A stretch of 61,473 nucleotides of DNA from Chloroflexota bacterium (lineage in GTDB: Bacteria > Chloroflexota > Anaerolineae > UBA1429), in contig JAJFUJ010000117.1 in the NCBI GenBank assembly GCA_021372475.1, positions 1 to 61,473 of the forward strand. Reading direction: 5' to 3'. Each line of letters begins with the position of its first letter. Position 1 is the stretch's first letter. Of this stretch, positions 25,779 through 34,670 are shown piece after piece. A program made the position numbers and the translations under genes. The notes below the pieces were generated by a model. It did no database searches. It saw nothing but the letters and a program-made list of their open reading frames with translations, and had not been told where the DNA came from.

Positions 25779-25786
25779 GGTATAAT
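25778..25786 (+). promoter_or_regulatory. secA: Extended -10 promoter of secA
   Basis: TGG followed by a perfect TATAAT (25781-25786), an extended -10. No convincing -35 is present because that region is the prs terminator stem. The leader to the secA ATG would be about 60 nt. Confidence 0.55.
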
Positions 25787-25852
25787 CAGCATATTATCAT
25801 CAACTATGCGGGCTGCTCGCCCGCTGTACATATTATCCAGTTCGGAGTTGTG

Positions 25853-28780
25853 ATGCTAAAGAAATTATGGAAGTCATTAATCGGCGACGAGAGCGAGCGC
25901 GACATGAAGCGTCTGCAGCCGATTGTTGCCCACATCAATGCCTTGGAACCGGAAATGCAACAGCGTTCAAACGAGGAGCTCGTAGAGCTAACACACAGCT
26001 TTCAAAAACGCTTGGCGGATACCTCTGAGGAACATAAAACTGCCATCTCTGAGCTTCAGGATGAAATAGACCGCGAGCAGGATGATGATGACCGCCGTGC
26101 ATTAAGGCAGGAAATGGAACAGCGCCAGCAGGCGCGCGACCGCGATGAGCGTGCGCTGCTGGACGATATCCTTCCGCAGGCATTTGCCGCAGTTCGGGAG
26201 GCTGCTGTGCGCACCATCGGGCTACGCCACTTTGATGAACAGCTCATCGGCGGTATTGTGCTGCACCAGGGGAAAATCGCCGAGATGAAAACTGGCGAAG
26301 GGAAAACCCTGGTTGCGACCCTCCCCTTGTACCTAAACGCTCTCACCGGCCGTGGTGTGCACCTTGTAACGCCCAACGATTACCTCTCAAAAATCGGCGC
26401 CCAGTGGATGGGACCAGTTTACAATCTGCTTGGCGTGTCGGTTGGCGTAGTTCAATCAATGGGTCAGGATCCGCGTCTGAGCTCGTTTATCTTCGACCCG
26501 GACTATATTTCGGCCGACGATCGCTATCAGCATTTGAGGCCGGTTATCCGCTATGAGGCTTATCGTGCGGATATCACCTATGGCACCAATAACGAATTCG
26601 GTTTTGACTATCTGCGCGACAATATGGTGGTCGACCTGAGCCAGTGTGTGCAGCACGAACTCTACTATGCGATTGTCGACGAAGTAGACAACATCCTTAT
26701 CGACGAAGCCCGCACGCCCCTGATTATCTCAGGCGAGGCCGAGGAATCCACGAGTTCATATCAACGATTTGCCCACCTTGCCCGTTCTTTACAAGCCGAA
26801 CTCGATTATACGGTCGATGAAAAACTGCGCACGGTTACCATCACAGAGGACGGTATCAACAAGGTTGAACACGCCCTGGGGATCACCAACCTGTACGCTC
26901 CCGAACATTATGAGCTCACGCCCTATCTCGAGAACGCTCTCAAAGCGCGAGCGTTGTTTGAGCGCGACCGTGACTATATCGTCAAAGACGGCGAGGTAAT
27001 CATTGTTGATGAGTTCACCGGGCGCCTGATGTATGGCCGGCGCTATTCGGAGGGGCTGCACCAGGCAATTGAGGCTAAGGAAAACGTACGTGTGCAGCGT
27101 GAGAGCTTAACACTAGCCATGATTACCTTTCAAAACTTTTTCCGCATGTACCGACATCTGGCCGGTATGACCGGTACCGCGCTGACCGAAGCGGAGGAGT
27201 TTCAACAGATTTACAACCTAGATGTCGTGCCGATTCCCACACACCGACCAATGATCCGCGAGGATTTAGCGGATCTCATCTACAAGACTAGCGAAGCGAA
27301 AGTCAATGCATATCTGGCGGAGATTCAAGCTCGCCATGAGCATGGGCAGCCCATCCTCGTCGGCACTCTGGCGATCGAAACCTCCGAGATGATCTCGCAC
27401 CGCCTGCAGCGTATGGGAATCAAGCATGAAGTTCTGAATGCCAAGCAGCATGAGCGTGAGGCAGTGATTATCTCCCAGGCAGGCCATTCGGGCGCCGTCA
27501 CGATTGCTACGAATATGGCCGGCCGTGGTGTCGACATCCTGCTGGGCGGAAATCCGGAAGGGATGGCGCGCGAAGAGCTGCGCCACCAGGGCGTGGATCT
27601 GCAGGAAGTCGATCCTGCCATCTGGGAGGATGTGCTGGCTAAAGCCAAGGCCGCCTGCGAGGCCGATAAGCAAATCGTATTGGCTGCGGGAGGGCTGCAT
27701 GTTCTCGGTACAGAGCGGTATGAAGCTCGCCGTATCGACAACCAACTGCGCGGTCGCTCTGGCCGTCAGGGTGATCCCGGCAGTTCCCGCTTTTATGTGT
27801 CGTTGGAAGACGACCTTATGCGGCGTTTTGGCGGCAGTTCAGTAGCCGGCATTATGGATAAGCTGGGCGTCGATGAGAACGTCCCGATTGAACATTCGCT
27901 CATCACCAAATCCATCGAGAACGCCCAGGTGCGGGTTGAGGGACACAACTTTGATATCCGCAAGCATATCCTCGAATATGATGATGTGATGAACCAACAG
28001 CGCCAAGTTATATATGACCAGCGCCGCTTGGTGTTATCCGAAACGAATCTGCGGCCTGTCGTTCAGGATATTATCGAGAACGAACTGCGCGCTGTCATCT
28101 CAGCAAATACCAGCGCGCAGGACGAGGAGGAATGGGATATCCACGCCCTGAAGAACGCGGTAGGACGCATCCTTGGTATTGCGCCCGCCGAACTCCCGAT
28201 TACCTGGGCTGACCAAAGCCCTGAGCAAATCACCGAGCAAGCGTTGTCGCTAGCAAATGAAACTTACGACCGCCGTGAGGCCGAACTCGGTGAGGATATG
28301 CGCAAGGTTGAACGTCTGGTTATGCTAAAAGTGATTGATAATCAGTGGATTCACCACCTTACTGAACTCGATGAATTGCGAGAAGGGATTGGCTTGCGCG
28401 CCGTCGGTCAACGCAATCCGCTGATAGAATATAAGCGTGAGGCCTTTACTTCGTTCGAGACGCTACTCGAGGAAATCCAGAGCGATGTCGCTGCCATGGC
28501 TATGAACGTGCGCCTGGTTTCGGAACCCAAAGCAGCCCGCGCCACAAACTACAGCGGCGCTGCTGGGACATCTTCAAAAAGCAGTCCCGCTCCGGTGCGC
28601 AAGACCAAGATTGGGCGCAATGATCCCTGTCCCTGCGGCAGCGGCAGAAAATACAAGAATTGCTGTCTTGCCGAGGGGTTGACACCAGAGCAGGCGGCTG
28701 CCAAAGGCAGGCAAGTCAAGTCCAGCGCGGCAAAGGAAGCACCGCGCCAGACACAGCCTGCTCCAGCTAAAAGACACTAG
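25853..28780 (+). CDS. secA: Preprotein translocase motor SecA
   Basis: 975 residues from the ATG with CGGAG upstream; in-frame codons further upstream lie in the promoter. Walker A MKTGEGKT at 145-152, DEVDNILIDEARTPLIISG, TNMAGRGVDILLGG and LRGRSGRQGDPGSS of the DEAD motor, and the C-terminal zinc motif DPCPCGSGRKYKNCC for SecB/phospholipid contact are all present. Between the usual N-terminal helix and LLDDILPQAFA there is an extra ~40-residue highly charged insertion (about residues 58-100, rich in E, D, R, Q), probably coiled coil. The Ala/Pro/Lys tail after the zinc motif is low-complexity. ptb follows 16 bp later and may be co-transcribed. Confidence 0.98.
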   Translation: MLKKLWKSLIGDESERDMKRLQPIVAHINALEPEMQQRSNEELVELTHSFQKRLADTSEEHKTAISELQDEIDREQDDDDRRALRQEMEQRQQARDRDERALLDDILPQAFAAVREAAVRTIGLRHFDEQLIGGIVLHQGKIAEMKTGEGKTLVATLPLYLNALTGRGVHLVTPNDYLSKIGAQWMGPVYNLLGVSVGVVQSMGQDPRLSSFIFDPDYISADDRYQHLRPVIRYEAYRADITYGTNNEFGFDYLRDNMVVDLSQCVQHELYYAIVDEVDNILIDEARTPLIISGEAEESTSSYQRFAHLARSLQAELDYTVDEKLRTVTITEDGINKVEHALGITNLYAPEHYELTPYLENALKARALFERDRDYIVKDGEVIIVDEFTGRLMYGRRYSEGLHQAIEAKENVRVQRESLTLAMITFQNFFRMYRHLAGMTGTALTEAEEFQQIYNLDVVPIPTHRPMIREDLADLIYKTSEAKVNAYLAEIQARHEHGQPILVGTLAIETSEMISHRLQRMGIKHEVLNAKQHEREAVIISQAGHSGAVTIATNMAGRGVDILLGGNPEGMAREELRHQGVDLQEVDPAIWEDVLAKAKAACEADKQIVLAAGGLHVLGTERYEARRIDNQLRGRSGRQGDPGSSRFYVSLEDDLMRRFGGSSVAGIMDKLGVDENVPIEHSLITKSIENAQVRVEGHNFDIRKHILEYDDVMNQQRQVIYDQRRLVLSETNLRPVVQDIIENELRAVISANTSAQDEEEWDIHALKNAVGRILGIAPAELPITWADQSPEQITEQALSLANETYDRREAELGEDMRKVERLVMLKVIDNQWIHHLTELDELREGIGLRAVGQRNPLIEYKREAFTSFETLLEEIQSDVAAMAMNVRLVSEPKAARATNYSGAAGTSSKSSPAPVRKTKIGRNDPCPCGSGRKYKNCCLAEGLTPEQAAAKGRQVKSSAAKEAPRQTQPAPAKRH

Positions 28781-28796
28781 TACAGCGAGGTGTGCA

Positions 28797-29747
28797 GTGG
28801 CTATCCGGTCATTTGAGCAGCTCAAGTATGAGGCTGCGTGGTTAGGACCCAAACGCCTGGCAATTGCTGCTGCCGCAAACACAGAAACCCTGGCTGCGGC
28901 GGCTGAGGCTCAAGCTCTTGGGATCGCTTCGTGTATTCTGGTGGATCAGGAAGAGCAGCTGAAAAGACTCGCTGAGAGCAGCAGCATCGATCTCTCGCCT
29001 ATGCTCATTGTAAACCAGGCCGATCATGCGCTCGCTGCACGTACAGTCATGCAAATGGCACGCAGCGGCGAAGCCGAAGTTGTGATGAAAGGGTCCCTCG
29101 ATACGGCGCTCTTTATGCAGGCCGCTATCGATAAAGAGGCAGGGCTGCGGGCAGGCCGGCTATTAACCCATGTGGCGGTTTATGAAATCCCGCAGTTCAG
29201 CCGGCTGCTGTTAATATCCGACGGCGGAGTCGTTGTGGCTCCAGACTTGCTGCAAAAGATGGAGATCGTGCAAAACGCCATCGATGTCGCTATTAAACTG
29301 GGTATCGAGCAGCCGCGAGCCGCCGTCCTGGCCGCTGCAGAGCTGGTGAACCCCAAGATACCCTCCACCCTGGACGCGGCAAATCTGGCGAAAATGGCCG
29401 AACGCGGACAGATTCGCGGTGGAGTTGTTGACGGGCCGTTAGCTCTTGATAACGCGATATCGCTGCAATCCGCAGAAATCAAAGGCATCCACAGTTCGGT
29501 GGCAGGCCAGGCAGATATCTTGATTGTGCCAGATATCGAGGCAGGCAACCTGCTGGGCAAGGCCATCACTTACTTTGCCCACGGTGAAATGGCAGGGGTA
29601 GTGACCGGCGGTTACGCACCGATGGTCGTCACCTCTCGCGCAGACTCGCATACCTCCAAGCTGGTTTCTATTGCGCTGGCGGTATTGCTTGTGAGTGGGG
29701 GATACCAGACGGTACGGCTTAATTTGTCTTCGCAGGCAGACCAGTAA
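28797..29747 (+). CDS. ptb: Phosphate butyryltransferase (phosphotransacylase family)
   Basis: 316 residues of the phosphate acetyl/butyryltransferase family: PKRLAIAAAANTETLAAAAEAQALGIA at the start, EVVMKGSLDTALFMQA, RLLTHVAVYEIPQFSRLLLISDGGV, and the C-terminal GNLLGKAITYFAHGEMAGVVTGGYAPMVVTSRADS. It converts an acyl-CoA plus phosphate to an acyl phosphate. The GTG start is supported by GAGGT 6-7 nt upstream. Butyrate kinase lies 1 kb away on the opposite strand, so the pair can make ATP from butyryl-CoA or branched acyl-CoA. Which acyl group is used cannot be read from the sequence. Confidence 0.92.
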   Translation: MAIRSFEQLKYEAAWLGPKRLAIAAAANTETLAAAAEAQALGIASCILVDQEEQLKRLAESSSIDLSPMLIVNQADHALAARTVMQMARSGEAEVVMKGSLDTALFMQAAIDKEAGLRAGRLLTHVAVYEIPQFSRLLLISDGGVVVAPDLLQKMEIVQNAIDVAIKLGIEQPRAAVLAAAELVNPKIPSTLDAANLAKMAERGQIRGGVVDGPLALDNAISLQSAEIKGIHSSVAGQADILIVPDIEAGNLLGKAITYFAHGEMAGVVTGGYAPMVVTSRADSHTSKLVSIALAVLLVSGGYQTVRLNLSSQADQ

Positions 29748-29948
29748 GCCCAGCGGCCTGCAGCATCCCGGATTCATCCAAGCTAAAAGCTCTCGCTGCA
29801 CTCGACGATAAAAATGGATGCGGATGCGCTCACAGGCATTGCGGCTGCGCAGAGCCATCAAGTAATATCAGCCTGCAGCCGGGTCGCCAGCCCCTCAAGT
29901 CGGAGCGATTCAGCATATATATTTCACCCTACGGCAAATAGGTACGAG

Positions 29949-30800
29949 CTAAACCAGCACTTCGGTGCTCTCACCATATTCCAAATCGAACAGCAGCATA
30001 CGCCGCGCAGGCCCCTGGCTGCCTATAAGAAGTTGAACCACCTGGGCAATCTGCCAAGCTGCAACCAACATGGGCGTGGCTGCCGGGTTGCCCAGAACTT
30101 GCTCTACACCGTGAGCGGAACGAGGTGTGTCCCCATAAAGTGCGGGTAAACCGACATCGTCCGGCATAATGGTCATGACCTGGCCGGTATGACCGGCGAT
30201 TGCGCCATGCACCATCGGGATTCGCAGCGCTTGTGCCGCTCGCTGTAATAACAGCCGGCTGGGTAAACTATCCAGTGCGTCGGCTACAACCTGCGCGCCG
30301 GTAAGCAGCTCACGCGCATTAAGCTCCTCGAATGATACTATTAAGGCCAATGGTTCCACCGCGCTGTTAATGCGGCGAACGCGCTCTGCCAATACCGATG
30401 CCTTCGGCATTCCCAAGGTATCCTCAGTGCAGCCAAGCTGACGGTTCAGGTTACTTTCAGAGAATGTGTCGCCGTCAATGATGATGAGCTTGCCGATGCC
30501 CATGCGGGCAAGGCCTTCAATGATGTAACCGCCCAGGCCGCCGGCGCCGACGACTGCTACGCATGACTCCAGCAGGGCAATCTGCCCATGCAGCCCGAGC
30601 GTGCCATAGCTGCGCCGATATCGTTCAGGCAGCACGCCCATTTTCAGAGCTCGCAGCTCTACATCCCGAATGCTCAAGCCGAACCGTCTGGCCAGCTTAT
30701 GGACTTCTCCCAGGCTTATCCCCGATGGTGCGCTGGTATTCGCTTTCTGGCAGGGAATTGCTGCAAGTTGTATAGCGTCCTCAAGATCAACGTGCCCCAT
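29949..30800 (-). CDS. ThiF/MoeB-family E1-like adenylyltransferase
   Basis: 283 residues. The E1 fold is clear: VVGAGGLGG at 83-91 for ATP, IIIDGDTFSESNLNRQ with the adenylating Asp and the conserved Asn and Arg, then KASVLAERVRRINS. The ~75-residue N-terminal region (EVHKLARRFGLSIRDVELRALKMGVLPERYRR) is an extra helical part, and the C-terminal CxxC zinc pair of MoeB/ThiF is missing. Such proteins adenylate the C-terminal Gly of ThiS/MoaD-like proteins or modify small molecules. No ubiquitin-like partner is encoded nearby. It starts 3 bp after buk and is probably translated from the same transcript. Confidence 0.8.
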   Translation of the reverse strand: MGHVDLEDAIQLAAIPCQKANTSAPSGISLGEVHKLARRFGLSIRDVELRALKMGVLPERYRRSYGTLGLHGQIALLESCVAVVGAGGLGGYIIEGLARMGIGKLIIIDGDTFSESNLNRQLGCTEDTLGMPKASVLAERVRRINSAVEPLALIVSFEELNARELLTGAQVVADALDSLPSRLLLQRAAQALRIPMVHGAIAGHTGQVMTIMPDDVGLPALYGDTPRSAHGVEQVLGNPAATPMLVAAWQIAQVVQLLIGSQGPARRMLLFDLEYGESTEVLV

Positions 30801-30803
30801 TCT

Positions 30804-31865
30804 TTAATACTCCAAAGCCTGCTCCTGACCGCACAGCACCCGCAGTGCCCCCTTGGCCAAGCCTGCCATCTCGAACTGACCAGCGAATACCATCACGGGC
30901 GCGATCCACTCTACCCGCTCCTTAATCCAAGCTGTCATCATTTCTGAATGCGCCAGCCCGCCGGTTAGGGCGATTGCCTGAACATCCCCTTTCAAGACTG
31001 TAGCCATCAATCCGATTTCTTTAGAGATTTGATAGGCCATCGCCTCATATATCAGGAGGGCGTGCTCGTCGCCAGCGACAATACGCTGTTCAACCTCCTG
31101 GGCGTTATTGGTTCCGAGATGAGCGAGCATGCCGCCTTGCCTGGTAACCATGCGATATAGTTCATCATAGGTATATTTCCCCGAATATGCCATACGGATG
31201 GCATCACCAACCGGCAAACCGCCGGCGCGTTCCGGTGAAAAGGGGCCTGTGCCATCCAACCCCTGGTTGACGTCCACCATAGCACCCCGTCGATGAGCGC
31301 TCACGGAAATACCCCCGCCCAGGTGTACCACTACTAGATTTATCTCGGCATAGCTTCTGCCAAGTTGAGCCGCTGCCCTTCTGGCTACTTCTTTGATGTT
31401 CAGTGCGTGCGATTCGCTGCGCCGTTCGATCATAGGTAGCCCAGCCACCCGCGCCAATGGTTCAAACTCATCCACCGAAATGGGGTCAACGATAAACGCC
31501 GGGATATTCACACTGCTCGCAATATCATATGCCATGACCGGCCCCAAGTTCGCCGCATGCTGGCGGGGGGTGTCCCGAAGGTAATCCAGCATACGCTGGT
31601 TGATGCGGTACGTGCCGCTGCTGAGCGGCCTGAGGATTCCTCCACGGCCAACCACACAATCCAATCGCTGTCTGCTGATGCCAGCTTTATGTAAAGATTG
31701 TTCCACCGCTTCACGGCGCAGCTCGTGCTGGTCAAAGATATGCTTGAATTGCGCCAACTCTGCGGGAGAATGGGTAATGCTCTCCTGGAAGCTCACCTCC
31801 TCATCCTCAAACACCGCGATCTTGCTCGATGTAGAGCCGGGATTAATTACCAGCAGACGATACAC
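30804..31865 (-). CDS. buk: Butyrate kinase
   Basis: 353 residues, acetokinase/Hsp70-fold. Starts LLVINPGSTSSKIAVFEDE, with VVGRGGILRPLSSGTY, ESHALNIKEVARRAA, VVVHLGGGISVSAHRRGAMVD and ALTGGLAHSEMM, which distinguish butyrate from acetate kinases. The GTG start has AGGAGGTAG just upstream. It makes ATP and a carboxylate from an acyl phosphate supplied by Ptb. It lies one base after mutM and 3 bp before the E1-like gene. Branched-chain fatty acid kinases are sequence-similar and cannot be excluded. Confidence 0.94.
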   Translation of the reverse strand: MYRLLVINPGSTSSKIAVFEDEEVSFQESITHSPAELAQFKHIFDQHELRREAVEQSLHKAGISRQRLDCVVGRGGILRPLSSGTYRINQRMLDYLRDTPRQHAANLGPVMAYDIASSVNIPAFIVDPISVDEFEPLARVAGLPMIERRSESHALNIKEVARRAAAQLGRSYAEINLVVVHLGGGISVSAHRRGAMVDVNQGLDGTGPFSPERAGGLPVGDAIRMAYSGKYTYDELYRMVTRQGGMLAHLGTNNAQEVEQRIVAGDEHALLIYEAMAYQISKEIGLMATVLKGDVQAIALTGGLAHSEMMTAWIKERVEWIAPVMVFAGQFEMAGLAKGALRVLCGQEQALEY

Positions 31866-31866
31866 A

Positions 31867-32703
31867 CTACCTCCTCAGCACTTGGCAATGAGCGCAGATA
31901 TGCGAGCTGCGCTGGGCGATAATGATGCGCTCGATTGGCTTGCCGCAGCGGTTGCAGAACTGCCCCTCGCGACCGTACACTTGTAAACAAGACTCATTTG
32001 CTCCAGCCTGGCCGTCTGGATCGCGGTAATCGCGCAGCGTAGTGCCGTGGTTGCCAAGAGCGCACGTCAGAACCTCTATAATGGCACTATGCAGGGCTTG
32101 CACTTCATCCGGCGTAAGGGAATTGCTTGCGCGCAACGGATGAATGCGAGCCAGCCACAACGCCTCGTCCGTGTAAATGTTGCCCAGGCCGGCAATCAAC
32201 GTTTGGTCCAGCAATGCAGGCTTGAGCAAGCGATGCCGCTTTCCCAAGATCGCGCCCAGCAGCACCGGTGTGAATGCTGCGCCCAGAGGCTCGACGCCCA
32301 GTGCAAAGGTTACCTGGGCAGGATCATCGACCAGTGACAAGCGCCCGAACTTGCGCGTATCATGAAAATATAGAGTGTCGTGGGTAGTAAATGTACATAT
32401 GACGTGGGTATGTCTGTCAGTTGCCAAGAGCTGCGGCTGCTCCGCAGCGGGGACAAATATCAATCGCCCTGTCATGCGCAGGTGAACCAGAAGATACTTC
32501 TCTGGAGCGAGCGTAATAACGATATACTTGCCTCGCCGGCTTACCGCTGATACCGTTCGCCCAACAAGCTGCTCGGCGAATTCCTGCGCTGAAGGGCGGG
32601 CTATCGAGCGTTCCCAGTTAACTACGACTGCAGCCACCTGCAGGCCAATAATACGGGAGCTCAGTTTGCGAACGATCGTTTCAACTTCGGGCAGTTCCGG
32701 CAT
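31867..32703 (-). CDS. mutM: Formamidopyrimidine-DNA glycosylase
   Basis: 278 residues. The mature N-terminus PELPEVETI (catalytic Pro2 and Glu3) is followed by the helix-two-turn-helix region and the C-terminal zinc finger (CLQVYGREGQFCNRCG ... SSHICAHC). It removes 8-oxoguanine and ring-opened purines. Nei enzymes share the fold, but PELPEVETIVRKL is the MutM form. It sits in a minus-strand run of Trm112-like, peptidase, mutM, buk and E1-like genes; the gap to buk is 1 bp. Confidence 0.96.
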   Translation of the reverse strand: MPELPEVETIVRKLSSRIIGLQVAAVVVNWERSIARPSAQEFAEQLVGRTVSAVSRRGKYIVITLAPEKYLLVHLRMTGRLIFVPAAEQPQLLATDRHTHVICTFTTHDTLYFHDTRKFGRLSLVDDPAQVTFALGVEPLGAAFTPVLLGAILGKRHRLLKPALLDQTLIAGLGNIYTDEALWLARIHPLRASNSLTPDEVQALHSAIIEVLTCALGNHGTTLRDYRDPDGQAGANESCLQVYGREGQFCNRCGKPIERIIIAQRSSHICAHCQVLRR

Positions 32704-32731
32704 CTAGCATGCTCCGCCATCTGTCACCCAC

Positions 32732-34027
32732 CTAGCAAAACAAACCGTATAGGCTGAGCTTTGTGCCAGACCGTTGAAACCAAAATACTGTGGTTGTCGG
32801 CCAGACGCTGCAGCACAAGCCTGCGTATACTGGCACATTTGATTCAGGGGCAGCCAACGTTATGCCTGAATTCTTAGCCGGCTCGAGCGTAGGCGCTGGT
32901 TGGGCACCGATATTCTCCCGCCAGAGTCGGTCCAATTCGTCCAGGCCAAAACCATAGACCTGCTGCAAAGCTTCTTCTTGGCGAACACCCTGCGCCAACA
33001 CCTGCAGCAGTTGCTGGAACTTGTCTTCTCCCAGGTCGTTTATCATATAATCGACAATACTGAAAGCTTCACCGTAAAACAAATCCACCTGTGACGCCAA
33101 GCCACTGTAACTTGACATCGAACGGATGGTTAACAGGGTATTGGTGCGGATCCCTTCATCAAGGGCATCCTGGTTCTGGCTGCGTAACTCCCCCTCGGCA
33201 TACATCGCCAATCCCTCATCCAACCAACGCGGGAGGCTGGTAAAGGGGTTATCAGTAGCCAACCCCAGAACCACGTGGCTGAGCTCATGTGCCAGGGTAT
33301 AGCGCACATCGCGATGCGAGCCCAACAGAAGTAGAGTCGATTCACTCACAGTGACCCCTAGCGTGGTGACCGCCGAATCGTAGCCTTCGCTTCGCGAGGC
33401 AAGCGCTTTGGCCATGTCCGTAGTGCTGTTATAAACATAAACGCGCAAGTGATTAGTGAGGGTGATACCGTAGCGCTCTTCCAAAGCAAGCGCATCATCA
33501 TCGGCCTTCGCTGCAAGCTCCTTGGCCAGTTTGCCTTTGTTGCCATACCAGAGCAGGTCAACACGCTCCCCCTCAATTACCTGCCAGTCGTGGTTGGTGT
33601 CGGTATATTCAAAGGTGAGCGGTTCGGTTCGTATGGTCGAACCATCCTGAGTCTTAAGCTGCCAGTAATAGCGCAAGATAGTACCAGGTGCGAACTGTCC
33701 GGGGGTCACCTCCTCGGTATATTGCGCTGTGATCGTCTTGCCTGGCGTAAATAAGGGATAGATTCGTCTGACCAGAGGTTGGCCTTGTTGGCCGTAAAAC
33801 AAAATAACGGCAGAGATCGGGGAGCTGCTGGACGCCTTTAGCGTAAAATCCAGTTGCTGGGAAAACACATATTCAGCCTGATTGGTCTGAACCGAAATGC
33901 CGCTCTGAGCTCGGACATGGACAAACGGAACCAAGCTTAGGGACAGTACCAGGATAACTACCCTGAACCAGCTTGTCACCGTACGAGCTGGACTAGAGCT
34001 CCGGCAGCTCTGAAACCGGGGTTTCAC
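32732..34027 (-). CDS. Exported MA-family metallopeptidase
   Basis: 431 residues. An N-terminal signal peptide or anchor (about 20-40, VVILVLSLSLVPFVHVRA) precedes a beta-rich region (42-150), then a gluzincin-like catalytic domain with HELSH at 247-251 and the downstream WLDEGLAMYAEG glutamate (about 271). Expected to be a zinc protease outside the membrane. The last ~30 residues (VPVYAGLCCSVWPTTTVFWFQ...) are hydrophobic, hold two adjacent Cys and look unlike the rest; an indel near the end is possible. The GTG start overlaps the preceding gene by 35 bp and has GGGGG upstream; a later GTG near 33980 would shorten the signal sequence. Confidence 0.75.
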   Translation of the reverse strand: MKPRFQSCRSSSPARTVTSWFRVVILVLSLSLVPFVHVRAQSGISVQTNQAEYVFSQQLDFTLKASSSSPISAVILFYGQQGQPLVRRIYPLFTPGKTITAQYTEEVTPGQFAPGTILRYYWQLKTQDGSTIRTEPLTFEYTDTNHDWQVIEGERVDLLWYGNKGKLAKELAAKADDDALALEERYGITLTNHLRVYVYNSTTDMAKALASRSEGYDSAVTTLGVTVSESTLLLLGSHRDVRYTLAHELSHVVLGLATDNPFTSLPRWLDEGLAMYAEGELRSQNQDALDEGIRTNTLLTIRSMSSYSGLASQVDLFYGEAFSIVDYMINDLGEDKFQQLLQVLAQGVRQEEALQQVYGFGLDELDRLWRENIGAQPAPTLEPAKNSGITLAAPESNVPVYAGLCCSVWPTTTVFWFQRSGTKLSLYGLFC

Positions 34028-34190
34028 GATATTTATCCCCCTCTTCGATCAACATCACCGGAATATCATTCCGGATCGGATACTTGCGCGCGCACTCGGG
34101 ATTCTTGCACACGAGCCATTTGCCAACCAATTCGACCTTGGCTTTGCAGAATGGACAAGCTAAAATCGCCAGAAATTCCTCGCTAAGCAT
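33993..34190 (-). CDS. Trm112-like zinc-ribbon small protein
   Basis: 65 residues, Trm112/UPF0434 family: LAILACPFCKAKVEL and VCKNPECARKYPIRNDIPVMLIEE give two Cys pairs for zinc (CPFC; C and C in VCKNPEC). The ATG at 34190 is preferred over an upstream ATG at 34235 because GAGGGC sits just before it and family members begin here. Eukaryotic and archaeal relatives activate methyltransferases; a methyltransferase partner in this organism is plausible but not shown. First gene of the minus-strand run ending with the E1-like gene. Confidence 0.88.
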   Translation of the reverse strand: MLSEEFLAILACPFCKAKVELVGKWLVCKNPECARKYPIRNDIPVMLIEEGDKYRETPVSELPEL

Positions 34191-34225
34191 ACTTGCCCTC
34201 ATTTTGAGATTATTGCCTGCGGATG

Positions 34226-34254
34226 AGTATACCATAATGAACCGTCAGGCTCAA
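34226..34254 (-). promoter_or_regulatory. Promoter of the Trm112-like/peptidase/mutM/buk run
   Basis: Minus strand: -35 TTGAGC (34249-34254), a 17-bp spacer ending TGG, -10 TATACT (34226-34231). The target duplication of mobile-element copy B begins 5 bp upstream of the -35 box. Confidence 0.75.
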
Positions 34255-34267
34255 CAATCGTTATAGA

Positions 34268-34466
34268 GAGGGTGTCGAAAAAGAGGTTCTACCCTTATAC
34301 TTGCCCACAGGGAAACAGGAAGCGTCATTCTGGCGCAGATCAGAGTCAATTATCAATCTGATATATAGTGTAATATATCACATAATAACAAGAATAAAAG
34401 CAAGGCTCGGATAGGCCCTGTTTTTCAGACACTGCGGTTTCAATTGGATACTTTTCCCACACCCTC
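34268..34466. mobile_element. MITE-like element, copy B
   Basis: 199 bp between terminal inverted repeats GAGGGTGTCGAAAAAG and the complement of GAGGGTGTGGGAAAAG. A perfect 8-bp target duplication, GTTATAGA, flanks it (34260-34267 and 34467-34474). The interior matches copy A at 11363-11752 in reverse orientation, apart from the insertions in copy A, and includes an AT-rich near-palindrome (TGATATATAGTGTAATATATCA). It has no coding capacity, so it would depend on a transposase encoded elsewhere. It fills much of the 480-bp stretch between the Trm112-like gene and the next small gene. Confidence 0.85.
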
Positions 34467-34524
34467 GTTATAGATATATCCGGCACACATTACCAGCCCC
34501 CTCCCTCACTCGGATTTTCCACTC

Positions 34525-34544
34525 ACCTTATCGTATCATAAGGT
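34525..34544. repeat. Inverted repeat, possible operator
   Basis: ACCTTAT, 6 nt, ATAAGGT: a perfect 7-bp inverted repeat in the non-coding stretch upstream of the small plus-strand gene. No T run follows, so it is not an obvious terminator. I see nothing else in 34475-34670. Confidence 0.35.
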
Positions 34545-34670
34545 TCAGGTATCAACCTGCACTTTGGAATTATTATGTTAAAAATTACGTAAATCAGTTC
34601 TCAACTGACATAGCCCTCCATCAGCCAATGACCTACCGCTTGTGTCAAGTAATTATTGAGAGAAACTGCA

